Part shown: positions 9,401 to 18,065 of the stretch, in pieces
How the letters are laid out: the number at the start of each line of letters is the position of its first letter
How positions within the stretch are numbered: the stretch's first letter is position 1
Assembly: GCF_029892065.1 (NCBI RefSeq)
Contig: NZ_CP120373.1
Location: 248,001-312,000 of the forward strand
Direction of reading: 5' to 3'
DNA: 64,000 bases
Source of the DNA: Sinorhizobium garamanticum
GTDB taxonomy: Bacteria > Pseudomonadota > Alphaproteobacteria > Rhizobiales > Rhizobiaceae
Translations under genes and position numbers: made by a program
The notes under the pieces: model-generated
Database searches by the model: none
The model's input: only the letters and a program-made list of their open reading frames with translations
What the model was told of the DNA's origin: nothing

Positions 9401-9960
9401 GCCGCCCGCAAGCGCAATTCCGCCTCATGGCGGCGGGAATGCAAGCCGGATATGCCGGCCGCCTCTTCGAGCAGTTGACGGCGGGCCTGAGGCTTGGCGG
9501 CGATCAGTTCGCCGATCCGCCCCTGCCCAACCATCGATGGGGAGCGCGCGCCGGTCGATGCGTCGGCAAACAGCAACTGCACGTCCTTGGCGCGCGCTTC
9601 CTTGCCGTTGATGCGGTAAACCGAACCCTGCTCGCGCTCGATGCGGCGGGTCACCTGGATCTCGTCGCTGTCGTTGAAGGCGGCAGGGGCCGTGCGATCG
9701 GCGTTGTCGAGATAGAGGCCGACTTCAGCCGTGTTGCGCGCCGGCCGGTTGCCCGAGCCGGAAAAGATCACGTCGTCCATGCCGGAGGCGCGCATGTTCT
9801 TGTAGGAGTTTTCGCCCATCACCCAGCGCAGCGCTTCGACAAGGTTCGACTTGCCGCAGCCGTTTGGCCCGACGACACCAGTCAGGCCGCGCTCGATGAC
9901 GAATTCGGTCGGTTCGACGAAGGATTTGAAGCCGAGCAGGCGAAGCTTGTTGAACTTCAT
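6499..9960 (-). CDS. smc: Chromosome segregation protein SMC
   Basis: A 1153-residue structural-maintenance-of-chromosomes ATPase. The N-terminal head has Walker A GPNGCGKSN at about residues 31-39. It is followed by long Ala/Glu/Arg-rich coiled coils (about 165-500 and 650-1000) around a hinge. The C-terminal head has the signature LLSGGEQALTAMAL and Walker B PICVLDEVDAPLDDHN. It partners with ScpA/ScpB to organise and segregate the chromosome. The ATG at 9958-9960 opens MKFNKLRLLGFKSFVEP, the canonical SMC N-terminus. It lies downstream of the DsbA-like gene but is separated from it by a strong terminator. Confidence 0.96.
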   Translation of the reverse strand: MKFNKLRLLGFKSFVEPTEFVIERGLTGVVGPNGCGKSNLVEALRWVMGENSYKNMRASGMDDVIFSGSGNRPARNTAEVGLYLDNADRTAPAAFNDSDEIQVTRRIEREQGSVYRINGKEARAKDVQLLFADASTGARSPSMVGQGRIGELIAAKPQARRQLLEEAAGISGLHSRRHEAELRLRAAETNLERLDDVTSQLESQIESLKRQSRQANRFKMLSADIRRHEAILFHIRWVQAKEAEAEATSQLNQITALVAEKAQTQMEAAKAQAIASLKLPELRENEAKLAAALQRLQIARSQLEEDAGRILRRRDELQRRLAQLAEDIAREERLVADNAGILARLDEEEAELQDVLAEADDRAGEARERLNAANEALAISEAELARLTAERAEAQAGRNQIERTLRDLSERQARLVRQLSDQTRDLDDLDRQMAALPDPHEKQGQVEVAEAALEEAEAAVVSIEEALADARADEAAARPPVDEARAALNGIEAEARTIRRMLEAVGGGAYPAIVEEMKVERGFETALGAALGDDLDSPLDPAAPAHWRMPGDHSADPSLPAGAVPLDGYVRAPDALKRALGQIGIVESEAEAERLLPLLKTGQRLVTREGAVWRWDGHVTGSEAPSAAALRLAQKNRLVELESETEDATEALRRAEADLTAASARIRAEDERLRLARDSQRMIGRQLAEAREALATAERASGDLARRRAVLAETKLQLQGQVEEAAEQIEAANDALATAPDLSELELNLRNQSAAVAADRAAVAEARAAHDGLARENEMRQRRLSAITAERETWRARAASAEQHIDTLREREAEARDEVEELVDAPDEFEDKRRALMNELHKAEASRREAADVLAEAEGRQREADRAAAAALSDLAEAREKRGRAEERLVSARERRVEIEARIHEGLACAPHEVMRLTGLAADQALPGMHGVERELERLKIERERLGAVNLRAEEEQKELSERLAAILKERDDVIEAIRKLRSAIQNLNREGRERLIAAFDVVNGQFQRLFTHLFGGGTAELQLIESDDPLEAGLEILARPPGKKPQTMTLLSGGEQALTAMALIFAVFLTNPAPICVLDEVDAPLDDHNVERYCNLMDEMAASTETRFIIITHNPITMARMNRLFGVTMAEQGVSQLVSVDLQTAERLREAV

Positions 9961-10023
9961 GGGCGGGACGTCCGTTGGCGGCCATCGAGCCGTTCACCAT
10001 GAAGGAAGGGCGCATAAAACGAA

Positions 10024-10058
10024 AAAACGGGCGCACGGCTGCCGCCGTCGCCCGTTTT
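10024..10058 (-). terminator. Rho-independent terminator after the DsbA-like gene
   Basis: AAAACGGGCGCACGGC and its complement GCCGTCGCCCGTTTT form a long GC-rich stem, with a run of six T on the minus strand at the far side (10022-10027). It ends transcription of the DsbA-like gene before smc. Confidence 0.85.
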
Positions 10059-10074
10059 CAGGAAAAGCGAAGGA

Positions 10075-10887
10075 TCAGAGCTTGCTGTCGATGAGGGCCG
10101 ACATAACGTCAACCGACATGTCCCCCGAATAGTGCTCACCATTGACGAAGAAGGTCGGCGTCGACTTGACGCCGAAATCCTTGGCGCCCCTCTGCATCAC
10201 TGCATTCACATCATCCAGAAGTTTTTGGTTCGTCAAGCAGGCCTCGAAGCTCTCCTGTGTAAAACCGGCGAGTTTGGACATCTGCAGGAGCGCATCGCGG
10301 CCGTTCTGCGCTGCGGCCCACTGCTCCTGCTGCTTGAACAGCATCGAGATCATCGGGAAATACTGCCCTTCCGGCGCGCAGCGCGCCAGCATGAAGGCCG
10401 CGGCAGCGCGCGGATCGAACGGGAACTCGCGGATGATGAAGCGCACCTTGCCGCTGTCGACATATTTCGCCTTGATGGTGTCGAAGGACTTGTTGTGGAA
10501 GTTCGCGCAGTGCGGGCAGGTCATCGACATGTATTCGACGATCGTCACCGGCGCATTGGCTTCGCCCAACGCCATTTCCGGCAGCGCGCCCGGTTCGAGC
10601 AGCTTCTGCACGTCGACGGTGCCTTCCGGCTGCGGCAGTTCAACCTTGGCGGCAGCGGGTGGGGATGCCTGGGCGACCTCGGTTTCAGCAGGCTTCGCCT
10701 CGCTGGCAGCGGGTGCTGCCGGTGTGGACGCAGTGGTCGTCGCCTCCGCGGTCGCACTGGTTTCAGTCGGCGCTGTCGAAGCCGTCTCCTTCTTCTCCTC
10801 GCTGCAGGCGGCGAGCATCAGGGCGAGCGCGCCGACAGCGGCACCGCCCAGAAGGCGTTTCGAAAGGCTCTTTTCGGAAGCGGACAT
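10075..10887 (-). CDS. DsbA-family thiol:disulfide oxidoreductase lipoprotein
   Basis: A 270-residue periplasmic thioredoxin-fold protein. A lipoprotein signal (hydrophobic stretch then LMLAAC, Cys near 28) is followed by an Ala/Thr/Glu-rich linker to about residue 85. The DsbA-like domain has CPHC in the context MSMTCPHCANFH near 130, and ends in PTFFVNGEHYSGDMS, the cis-Pro/substrate region typical of DsbA/ScsC relatives. I use the ATG at 10885-10887, which gives a proper signal peptide; an upstream in-frame extension of 32 residues would bury it. It probably oxidises or isomerises disulfides in the cell envelope. Monocistronic by the terminator. Confidence 0.88.
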   Translation of the reverse strand: MSASEKSLSKRLLGGAAVGALALMLAACSEEKKETASTAPTETSATAEATTTASTPAAPAASEAKPAETEVAQASPPAAAKVELPQPEGTVDVQKLLEPGALPEMALGEANAPVTIVEYMSMTCPHCANFHNKSFDTIKAKYVDSGKVRFIIREFPFDPRAAAAFMLARCAPEGQYFPMISMLFKQQEQWAAAQNGRDALLQMSKLAGFTQESFEACLTNQKLLDDVNAVMQRGAKDFGVKSTPTFFVNGEHYSGDMSVDVMSALIDSKL

Positions 10888-11004
10888 GAATTTGACCCGT
10901 GTTCTGTGAGGGAAAATTGAATTGCGAATTCGATAACTTGCCTTGTTGGAGGCGACAAGGGGCGGCGTCTCAACTGAATTCAAAGAAATGTGACCGCTTG
11001 AAGA

Positions 11005-11574
11005 TCACGTTCCCTTCGGGCGCGACGAAAACACGGCAGTCCCGAGACGCCGAAGCGCCGCCTTCAGCGCCTCGCTTTCTACGCCTTCCACCATGGCTTC
11101 GAGCTTTCGCGCGGGCTCGCCGACGAGCGGACGCGAACGACGAAACGGTTTGGGCGGGGCCGCAACCGGCTTCTGCACGATGCGGATCTGACCGATCGCG
11201 TAGAAACCGAAAAAACCGTTGATGCGCTGGATCAGTTCGCCCTGGGCATGGGTCAGGAAAAGCGCCCTCGCGCCCTCGCAAGCGACGGTCAGAACGCCAG
11301 GCTGATGGCCGCCTTCGCCGCCCATTTCAGAAGAACGGCGCGGCCAGGCGATCTTTTCCGGCCGTGTACAGTCGGCAAACTCCGGGCCGGCGATCTCGTC
11401 CCAGGAGCCGAGCAGCATGGTGTTGATGCCCGCGCGCTTGGCGAGCACCGGATCGATCAGGCCGTTTGCGACCTCGCTGATCTGGACCACGCCCTTGCGG
11501 GCCTTCTCTTGGTTCACCGGCACGACTTTCTGTTTGCAACTCCGATTGCGCCTTGAAGCCCAGGCGGACGTCAT
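11005..11574 (-). CDS. DUF721 domain-containing protein
   Basis: About 189 residues. The DUF721 core (roughly residues 20-120) contains LAKRAGINTMLLGSWDEIAGPEFADCTRPEKI and the strand GVLTVACEGARALFL, followed by INGFFGFYAI. Proteins of this family (DciA-like in other bacteria) are linked to replicative helicase loading; that role is inferred from the family, not shown here. The start at 11572-11574 is preferred over a 56-residue longer form, because the longer form runs across the start of the divergent mutY gene. The two genes share a 33-bp intergenic region. Confidence 0.75.
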   Translation of the reverse strand: MTSAWASRRNRSCKQKVVPVNQEKARKGVVQISEVANGLIDPVLAKRAGINTMLLGSWDEIAGPEFADCTRPEKIAWPRRSSEMGGEGGHQPGVLTVACEGARALFLTHAQGELIQRINGFFGFYAIGQIRIVQKPVAAPPKPFRRSRPLVGEPARKLEAMVEGVESEALKAALRRLGTAVFSSRPKGT

Positions 11575-11607
11575 CCAACTATAGGCCGGAAAAGGATCCC
11601 CCGGCAA

Positions 11608-12702
11608 ATGATGCACGACACCCCAAAGGCGGCGACCGCCACCTTTCTTCTTCTCGACTGGTACGATCGCCACCACCGCGATCTCCCTTGGCGGGTTTCG
11701 CCGCCAATGGCGCGAAAGGGCGTTGTCGCTGATCCTTACCACGTCTGGCTATCGGAGGTCATGCTGCAGCAGACCACCGTCCAGGCGGTCAAAGCCTATT
11801 TCAACAAATTCCTGGCGCTGTGGCCGACGATCAATGATCTTGCCGCTGCGGATACCGAAGACGTGATGAAAGCCTGGGCCGGGCTCGGCTATTACGCTCG
11901 TGCGCGCAACTTGAAAAAATGCGCCGAAGCGGTGGCGTGCGAGCACGGCGGGCGCTTTCCGGACAGTGAGGAAGCGCTGAAAGCACTTCCCGGCATTGGC
12001 GGCTACACGGCGGCGGCGGTCGCGGCGATCGCTTTCAACCGCCGAAGCGCCGTTCTCGACGGCAATGTCGAGCGCGTGATCTCCCGCCTCTACTCCATCG
12101 AAACGCCGCTGCCCGCCGCCAAGCCGGAAATGCGGGCGCGAGTCCTTGCCCTGACACCCGAGGATCGCCCGGGCGACTTCGCGCAGGCGATGATGGATCT
12201 CGGCGCGACGATCTGCACCCCTAAACGGCCGGCCTGTTCGCTCTGTCCCTTCCGGGCAAGCTGTCTGGCGCTTGCAACAGCCGACCCCGAAACCTTTCCA
12301 CGCAAGGCGGAAAAGAAGCAAAAACCACTGCGCCTCGGCGCGGCCTTCGTGGCGATCGACCGCTCGAACGCCGTCTATCTACAGAAGCGCGCCGACACCG
12401 GCCTTCTCGGCGGCATGACGGAGGTTCCCGGAACGGGATGGACTGCTCGCCGCGACGGCGAAACCGCCGTCGCTGCCCAGCCGTTCGCCGCGCCTTGGGA
12501 GCCCTGCGGAACGATCACGCATGTTTTTACGCATTTCGAGTTGCGCCTCTCGGTCTACCGCGCCAATGTTCAGCGCCTCGAGACGGGAGCGAACGGATGG
12601 TGGGAGCCGATCGCATCGCTGGGGGCGCAGGCACTGCCGACCGTCATGAAAAAGGCAATCGCCCAGGCTATACCAAACGCCTTCAAGGCCGAGCGAAGCT
12701 AG
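11608..12702 (+). CDS. mutY: A/G-specific adenine DNA glycosylase
   Basis: A 364-residue base-excision repair enzyme that removes adenine opposite 8-oxoguanine. Visible: the catalytic-Glu motif VWLSEVMLQQTTV (about 48-60), the helix-hairpin-helix LPGIGGYTAAAVAAIAF with the downstream catalytic Asp in VLDGNVERV, and the 4Fe-4S cluster cysteines C-X6-C-X2-C-X5-C (CTPKRPACSLCPFRASC). A C-terminal NUDIX-like 8-oxoG recognition domain starts near 245. Start is one of two tandem ATGs (11608, 11611). Divergent from the DUF721 gene. Confidence 0.95.
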   Translation: MMHDTPKAATATFLLLDWYDRHHRDLPWRVSPPMARKGVVADPYHVWLSEVMLQQTTVQAVKAYFNKFLALWPTINDLAAADTEDVMKAWAGLGYYARARNLKKCAEAVACEHGGRFPDSEEALKALPGIGGYTAAAVAAIAFNRRSAVLDGNVERVISRLYSIETPLPAAKPEMRARVLALTPEDRPGDFAQAMMDLGATICTPKRPACSLCPFRASCLALATADPETFPRKAEKKQKPLRLGAAFVAIDRSNAVYLQKRADTGLLGGMTEVPGTGWTARRDGETAVAAQPFAAPWEPCGTITHVFTHFELRLSVYRANVQRLETGANGWWEPIASLGAQALPTVMKKAIAQAIPNAFKAERS

Positions 12703-12773
12703 AACAAGCCAAGGCGTGAAGCGTTTTCATCAGTTTCCCTGCACAGGACCTTTGGAACACTCAAGGATTGCCG

Positions 12774-13391
12774 ATGAGCAGCGCAAACATCCGCCACATC
12801 GTCTTCGACATCGGCAAGGTGCTGATCCATTACGACCCGCGTCTTCCCTACTGCCGCATCATCCCGGATGAAGCCGAGCGCAACTGGTTCTTCGCCAATG
12901 TCTGCACCCACGACTGGAACGTCGAACAGGATCGAGGACGCTCGTGGGAAGAGGCGGAGGAAATTTTGATTCGGGTACACCCGGATCGCGAGGACCAGAT
13001 TCGGGCGTTTCGCGAATGCTGGCACGAGATGGTGCCGCATGCCTATGTCGAGACCGTCTCCCTGATGGAGGGACTGATCGCCGAAGGGCGCGATGTCACC
13101 ATGCTCACCAATTTTGCGTCGGATACATTCCGCGAGGCGCAGAAGCTATATCCCTTCCTGACCCTGCCGCGGGGCGTGACGGTCTCCGGCGATGTCGGCC
13201 TGATCAAGCCGGAAGTCGCGATCTATCGGGCCCATGCGAAGGCCTTCGACCTGGAGCCCGCCGCCACGCTCCTCATCGACGACAGCATGGCCAATGTGGA
13301 GGGCGCGCGCACTGCGGGTTGGCATGCGGTTCACTTCACCGACGCCGAGAAGCTGAAGGTCGATCTCGCCTGCTACGGCATTCAGCACTAA
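12774..13391 (+). CDS. HAD-superfamily hydrolase (YihX-like)
   Basis: A 205-residue HAD phosphatase with motif I FDIGKVLIHYDP at about residues 10-21, motif II TMLTNFAS near 105, the motif III lysine in GLIKPEVAIYRAHA near 142, and motif IV LLIDDSMANVEGAR near 168. The Asp-X-Gly form of motif I is as in YihX-type sugar phosphatases. ATG 12774 is chosen because AAGGA lies 6 nt upstream; the longer form would start from TTG. Substrate unknown. It follows mutY by 71 nt. Confidence 0.85.
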   Translation: MSSANIRHIVFDIGKVLIHYDPRLPYCRIIPDEAERNWFFANVCTHDWNVEQDRGRSWEEAEEILIRVHPDREDQIRAFRECWHEMVPHAYVETVSLMEGLIAEGRDVTMLTNFASDTFREAQKLYPFLTLPRGVTVSGDVGLIKPEVAIYRAHAKAFDLEPAATLLIDDSMANVEGARTAGWHAVHFTDAEKLKVDLACYGIQH

Positions 13392-13526
13392 GACCCTTTG
13401 CGGTTTTGCGATGCCCGTACTGGCTGTAAAATCATCAAAGCGCCACAATCGGTTCAGCCGTCATTCAGCTAGCGCCCTTCATGATCAGGACCAGAATTCG
13501 ACGCCAACCCCGAAAGGTTCTGTTCC

Positions 13527-14564
13527 ATGGCCACGCGTATCTACGGCACGAACTACAACGACAAGATCGTGCAGAACGGCTATATCTCTGTAGAGATCTA
13601 TGCACTTGACGGAAACGACCAGATTTATCTGAACAGGACCGACAGCTACGGCGGATATAACTTCGTCGATGCGGGCTACGGCAACGATGTTGTCGTTAAT
13701 TACTTCGAGGGCGGCAACGACATCTTTATGGGCGCCGGCGACGATCTCTATATCGCCGACGCACGTGTCCGTGACGCAAGCTCCTATGACGTGGTTTCCG
13801 GCGGCAGCGGCAACGACCGCTTCGAGATCGAAACCTATGCCAGCGACTATTATGGCGACAGCGGCAACGACACGTTCCTGTCCGTCGGTTTCAAGAACTA
13901 CTTTAACGGTGGCACCGGCATCGACACCATCAGCTATCAGTTGCAGGACAGCTTCGGTTCGGAGCGCGGCCGTGGCGTGACGATCGACCTCGGCTACAAA
14001 TATGCGACCACGGGCACCGGCCGCCGGGAAGACCTGATCAGCATCGAAAATGCGACGGGAACCAACTACGGCAATGACGACATTACCGGCAGTTCGGTCG
14101 CCAATGTGCTGCGCGGGCTGGGCGGCCACGACATCCTCGAGGGCCTCGGCGGCGACGATTTCCTCGATGGCGGCAGCGGCGACGATGATCTCTACGGTGG
14201 TTCGGGCGCCGATATCCTGCGCGGCGGTACCGGCTTCGACTACCTCGACGGCGGCACCGGCACCGACAGCTTCGATTTCAACTCGATCACCGAATCGGCC
14301 GTCGGCAGCCGGCGCGACGTGATCGCCGATTTCCACCGGTCGGAGTGGGACGTCATCGACCTTTCGACGATCGACGCCGACACCACCTGGAGCGGAAACC
14401 AGAGCTTTACCTTCGTCGGCAGCCGCGGCTTTTCCGGCGAGGCGGGCGAGCTGAATTTCCGCTACGGGGTCGTGTCCGGAGACGTCAATGGCGACGGCTA
14501 CGCCGATTTCCAGATCAAGGTCAACGGCGTTTCCAGCCTGCGGGTAGACGACTTCTTTCTCTGA
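13527..14564 (+). CDS. RTX (haemolysin-type calcium-binding) repeat protein
   Basis: A 345-residue acidic protein. Nonapeptide-type GGxGxDxUx repeats are clear at about residues 190-250 (LGGHDILEGLGG, GGSGDDDLYGG, GGTGFDYLDGG), with looser repeats from residue 28. The C-terminal 90 residues resemble the serralysin C-terminal domain (DVIADFHRSEWDVIDL) and end in VDDFFL, the acidic-hydrophobic tail of type I secretion substrates. No catalytic domain is seen. It is probably exported and Ca2+-folded outside the cell. No type I exporter gene lies within the window. Monocistronic, followed by a terminator. Confidence 0.88.
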   Translation: MATRIYGTNYNDKIVQNGYISVEIYALDGNDQIYLNRTDSYGGYNFVDAGYGNDVVVNYFEGGNDIFMGAGDDLYIADARVRDASSYDVVSGGSGNDRFEIETYASDYYGDSGNDTFLSVGFKNYFNGGTGIDTISYQLQDSFGSERGRGVTIDLGYKYATTGTGRREDLISIENATGTNYGNDDITGSSVANVLRGLGGHDILEGLGGDDFLDGGSGDDDLYGGSGADILRGGTGFDYLDGGTGTDSFDFNSITESAVGSRRDVIADFHRSEWDVIDLSTIDADTTWSGNQSFTFVGSRGFSGEAGELNFRYGVVSGDVNGDGYADFQIKVNGVSSLRVDDFFL

Positions 14565-14585
14565 TGCGCGTTGCCTCTTGGCGAG

Positions 14586-14614
14586 AAGCCCTGCTGCGAT
14601 CACAGCGGGGCTTT
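14586..14614 (+). terminator. Terminator of the RTX gene
   Basis: AAGCCCTGCTG and CAGCGGGGCTTT form a stem 20 nt after the RTX stop codon, followed by a short T-rich end. Confidence 0.7.
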
Positions 14615-14646
14615 ACCGTTTGGAAAGCGGAACGAGGCAAATGGCG

Positions 14647-14756
14647 ATGGCCCTCATCCGGCCTGCGGGCCACCTTCTCCCGTGAACGGGGGCGAAGGGG
14701 GCTCCGGCGGCGAGGTCTCAGTCCCCTCTCCCCGCCTGCGGGGTTAGGGTGTCCAT
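14647..14756. repeat. Rhizobial CACCTTCTCCC-type intergenic repeat
   Basis: A GC-rich element starting ATGGCCCTCATCCGGCC, with stems around CACCTTCTCCCGTGAACGGG and CCCCGCCTGCGGGG. Its form is that of a dispersed repeat common between rhizobial genes. It lies between the convergent RTX and ccrM genes. A weaker relative may be at 52228-52288. Confidence 0.55.
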
Positions 14757-14769
14757 CACGCCTCAATAC

Positions 14770-14804
14770 AAACGCCCGGAATCCTCATCGGATTCCGGGC
14801 GTTT
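14770..14804. terminator. Bidirectional terminator between RTX and ccrM
   Basis: AAACGCCCGGAATCC and GGATTCCGGGCGTTT form a perfect 15-bp stem with a CTCATC loop region, flanked by A and T tracts. It lies 76 nt beyond the ccrM stop codon and probably terminates ccrM. Confidence 0.85.
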
Positions 14805-14879
14805 AAAGCGCTCCCTCCGGGACTGAAGGTACAAAAACCGGACGGAGCGCTTTTCGAAGACCCGAACGGAACTGGTTGA

Positions 14880-16133
<1,254 letters not shown>

Positions 16134-16162
16134 TCAGTGGCCGGCCCCGCAGAGCGCTCTTC

Positions 16163-16522
16163 TCAAGTCGTCTCGGCTCGATCGTGCCACTGGCGGCTGT
16201 CCGGCGGCGCCTGATCGCGATCGTTGAGGCCGTAGTCCCGGACGACTGCAGCAATCCTCAGCCGGTAGTCGGCAAAGACTCCACGCCGGCCTGCCTCCTG
16301 TGCGGCCCGATGCTCGGCACCGTTGCGCCAGGCCTTTACCGCCGCTTCGTCTCGCCAAAAGGAAAGCGACAGCAACTTGTTCGGATCGACAAGGCTCTGA
16401 AACCGCTCGATCGATATGAAGCCGTCAATACCGTCCAGCAGCGGTCGCAGATCGGCGGCAAGCCCAAGATAGATGTCGCGCTTGCCCTCGGCGGGCAGGA
16501 CTTCGAAAATCACAGCGATCAT
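16163..16522 (-). CDS. Antibiotic biosynthesis monooxygenase (ABM) domain protein
   Basis: 119 residues. The dimeric alpha/beta-barrel fold of ABM proteins is suggested by MIAVIFEVLPAEGKRDIYLGLAADLRPLL and by DGFISIERFQSL followed by LLSLSFWRDEAAVKAWRN. Start at 16520-16522 has AAGGAG about 7 nt upstream. It begins 4 nt after the stop of the NIPSNAP gene, so the two are co-translated. The substrate is unknown; ABM proteins act as small cofactor-independent oxygenases or haem and quinone binders. Confidence 0.82.
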   Translation of the reverse strand: MIAVIFEVLPAEGKRDIYLGLAADLRPLLDGIDGFISIERFQSLVDPNKLLSLSFWRDEAAVKAWRNGAEHRAAQEAGRRGVFADYRLRIAAVVRDYGLNDRDQAPPDSRQWHDRAETT

Positions 16523-16526
16523 CGCA

Positions 16527-16847
16527 TCACTCCTTTCCGAGTGGCAGAGAGACATTCTTCAGAAAGATGCGATCCTCCTTCAGGATGAAACGCTCCCGCC
16601 GGGCGAATTCGTAATTCTCGCGCCCGAGCGGATCGACGGCAAGCCGCGCTCGATAGGCTTCGTAGGCAGCGAGGCTTTCGATGTTGTAGACGCCAAAGGC
16701 GGTCGTCGCCGAGCCTTCGTGCGGGCCGAAATAACCGATGAGATCGGCACCGCAGCGGGGGATGGCTTCGCCCCAATTGCGGGCATAGGTTGCGAAATCG
16801 TCCTTGCGGAACGGGTCGATCTCGTAACGGATGAAGCAGGTGATCAT
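16527..16847 (-). CDS. NIPSNAP family protein
   Basis: 106 residues with MITCFIRYEIDPFRKDDFATYARNWG, a hydrophobic mid-strand (GADLIGYFGPHEG) and YEAYRARLAVDP, typical of the NIPSNAP branch of the dimeric alpha/beta-barrel superfamily. AAGGAGACGACC directly precedes the ATG. It is the first gene of a two-gene operon with the ABM protein and is divergent from the ArsR-type regulator, whose palindromic operator lies in the shared promoter. Function unknown. Confidence 0.82.
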   Translation of the reverse strand: MITCFIRYEIDPFRKDDFATYARNWGEAIPRCGADLIGYFGPHEGSATTAFGVYNIESLAAYEAYRARLAVDPLGRENYEFARRERFILKEDRIFLKNVSLPLGKE

Positions 16848-16900
16848 GGTCGTCTCCTTCTTGGTTGAAGGCAACTATGCCGACTTGTCCGGTGCGAATG

Positions 16901-16918
16901 CTTCGATTATGATCGAAG
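16901..16918. promoter_or_regulatory. Palindromic operator CTTCGAT-N4-ATCGAAG
   Basis: A perfect 7-bp inverted repeat with spacer TATG, ending one base before the regulator start codon and 54 nt upstream of the NIPSNAP start. Its position in the 72-bp divergent promoter suits autoregulation and control of both transcripts by the ArsR-type protein. Confidence 0.6.
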
Positions 16919-16919
16919 T

Positions 16920-17600
16920 ATGAAGGAAGGTCCGGACATCGCCCTGATCGGCTCGCTCATCGGCGATCCTGCGCGCGCCAACATGCTGACCGCGTTGATG
17001 GGCGGCCAGGCTTTGACGGCCACGGAGCTTGCGACGCATGCCGGAATCACGCTGCAGACTGCAAGCTCGCATCTTGCCAAGCTGGAGGCCGGCGGATTGC
17101 TCACGCAGCGCAAGCAGGGCCGCCACCGCTATTATGCCTTGAGTGAGGACGAGGTCGGGCTGATGCTCGAAAGTATCATGGGCTTTGCGGCGAGCCGCGG
17201 GTTGACGCGTCATCGTCCGGGACCGAAGGACCCGGCGCTCAGGAAGGCGCGTGTCTGCTACAATCACCTCGCCGGCGACTACGGGGTGCGCATGCTCGAC
17301 AGCCTGGTCGCCGCGCGCCAGATCGAAGTGACCGGCGACGACCTTGCGCTGACCGATGCCGGTCGGGCCCGCGTCGAGGCCCTGGGCATCGATTATGCTG
17401 CACTCAAAAAATCCCGTCGACCGATCTGCCGGACCTGCCTCGACTGGAGCGAGCGTCGCTCGCATCTTGCCGGCTCGCTCGGTGAGGCACTCCTGACCCT
17501 CTTCATCGACAAGGGGTGGGCGAGGCGCGAGCAGAACAGCCGCGCGATTCACTTTACCGATTCCGGCGAAAAAGCCTTCTCAGAACTCTTCCCGCAATAG
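16920..17600 (+). CDS. ArsR-type winged-helix transcriptional regulator
   Basis: 226 residues. An N-terminal ArsR-type winged helix (about 5-85) contains ALTATELATHAGITLQTASSHLAKLEAGGLL and the wing RKQGRHRYYALS. The long C-terminal part (90-226) has CYNHLAGDYGVRMLDSL and ICRTCLDWSERRSHLAGSLG, a cysteine-containing effector or redox-sensing region seen in larger ArsR-like regulators. It probably represses the divergent NIPSNAP-ABM pair. The ATG has no clear Shine-Dalgarno sequence because the operator occupies that site, so translation may be leaderless. Ligand unknown. Confidence 0.88.
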   Translation: MKEGPDIALIGSLIGDPARANMLTALMGGQALTATELATHAGITLQTASSHLAKLEAGGLLTQRKQGRHRYYALSEDEVGLMLESIMGFAASRGLTRHRPGPKDPALRKARVCYNHLAGDYGVRMLDSLVAARQIEVTGDDLALTDAGRARVEALGIDYAALKKSRRPICRTCLDWSERRSHLAGSLGEALLTLFIDKGWARREQNSRAIHFTDSGEKAFSELFPQ

Positions 17601-17603
17601 GAG

Positions 17604-17638
17604 CTCTTAAATCGGCTACGATTTAAGGAAGCATGTAG
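17604..17638. repeat. Decayed RIME half-element
   Basis: CTTAAATCGGCTACGATTTAAGG followed by AAGCATGTAG is the first RIME palindrome lacking its outer left arm. It follows the ArsR-type gene by 4 nt and provides the last codons and stop of the DUF1284 gene on the other strand. Confidence 0.6.
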
Positions 17639-18065
17639 AGGGCGCTCCTCGAACGACCGCGCCGGCAAAGCCAGCGCGCGCAATGCGCGTGCAGAGGGCG
17701 GACCATTCGCATTCATCACAGGCGGCACGAACAGAACCAAGCGCAAAGGCGCCGCGCAGGTTCTGAAGGCGCCGGTCGTCGAGAATGAGAACGGAGCCAG
17801 GGCCAAGCGGAAACCCAAGCAGGTCGGCTACCGCAGCCAAGGCCCGGCTGTCGCGACAGCCGATATTCTCATTGCGGCAATGAGCCTCAGCCAGACCCAA
17901 CATCGGCGCACAGATATCGTCCGGCCCTTCGACGATCTCGATCGGCTCGCCGGCGGAAAGCCGACCGGCAACGTCATGGTAGTTGCGGGTGAACGAGGGC
18001 GTATAGCCCTCGCCCACGAAAGTCAGTAGGCACAAAAGATGATGCCCGCGCAGGCGAACCGTCAC
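17616..18065 (-). CDS. DUF1284 cysteine-rich protein coupled to bioY
   Basis: 149 residues. It opens MTVRLRGHHLLCLLTFVGEGY and carries cysteines in DDICAPM, EAHCRNENIGC and ACDECEWSALC, the DUF1284 pattern; the spacing suggests metal or Fe-S binding, but no function is established. The start is GTG, overlapping the bioY stop as GTGA, so translation is coupled to bioY. The final residues (about TCFLKS) are encoded by a RIME remnant. Position in a BioR-boxed operon suggests a biotin-related role, which is inference. Confidence 0.8.
   Translation of the reverse strand: MTVRLRGHHLLCLLTFVGEGYTPSFTRNYHDVAGRLSAGEPIEIVEGPDDICAPMLGLAEAHCRNENIGCRDSRALAAVADLLGFPLGPGSVLILDDRRLQNLRGAFALGSVRAACDECEWSALCTRIARAGFAGAVVRGAPSTCFLKS

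Noticed and set aside
7225..9478. Several long plus-strand frames within smc, one Ser/Ala/Arg-rich
   Set aside because: Mirror images of the coiled-coil codons of smc on the other strand; low-complexity composition.
13527..14564. Tandem repeats as a CRISPR array or satellite
   Set aside because: The repeats are in-frame glycine/aspartate nonapeptides of an RTX protein, with no constant repeat-spacer structure.
14345..14806. 153-codon frame overlapping the RTX 3' end
   Set aside because: Runs through the terminator and a dispersed repeat; alternative frame of the RTX gene.
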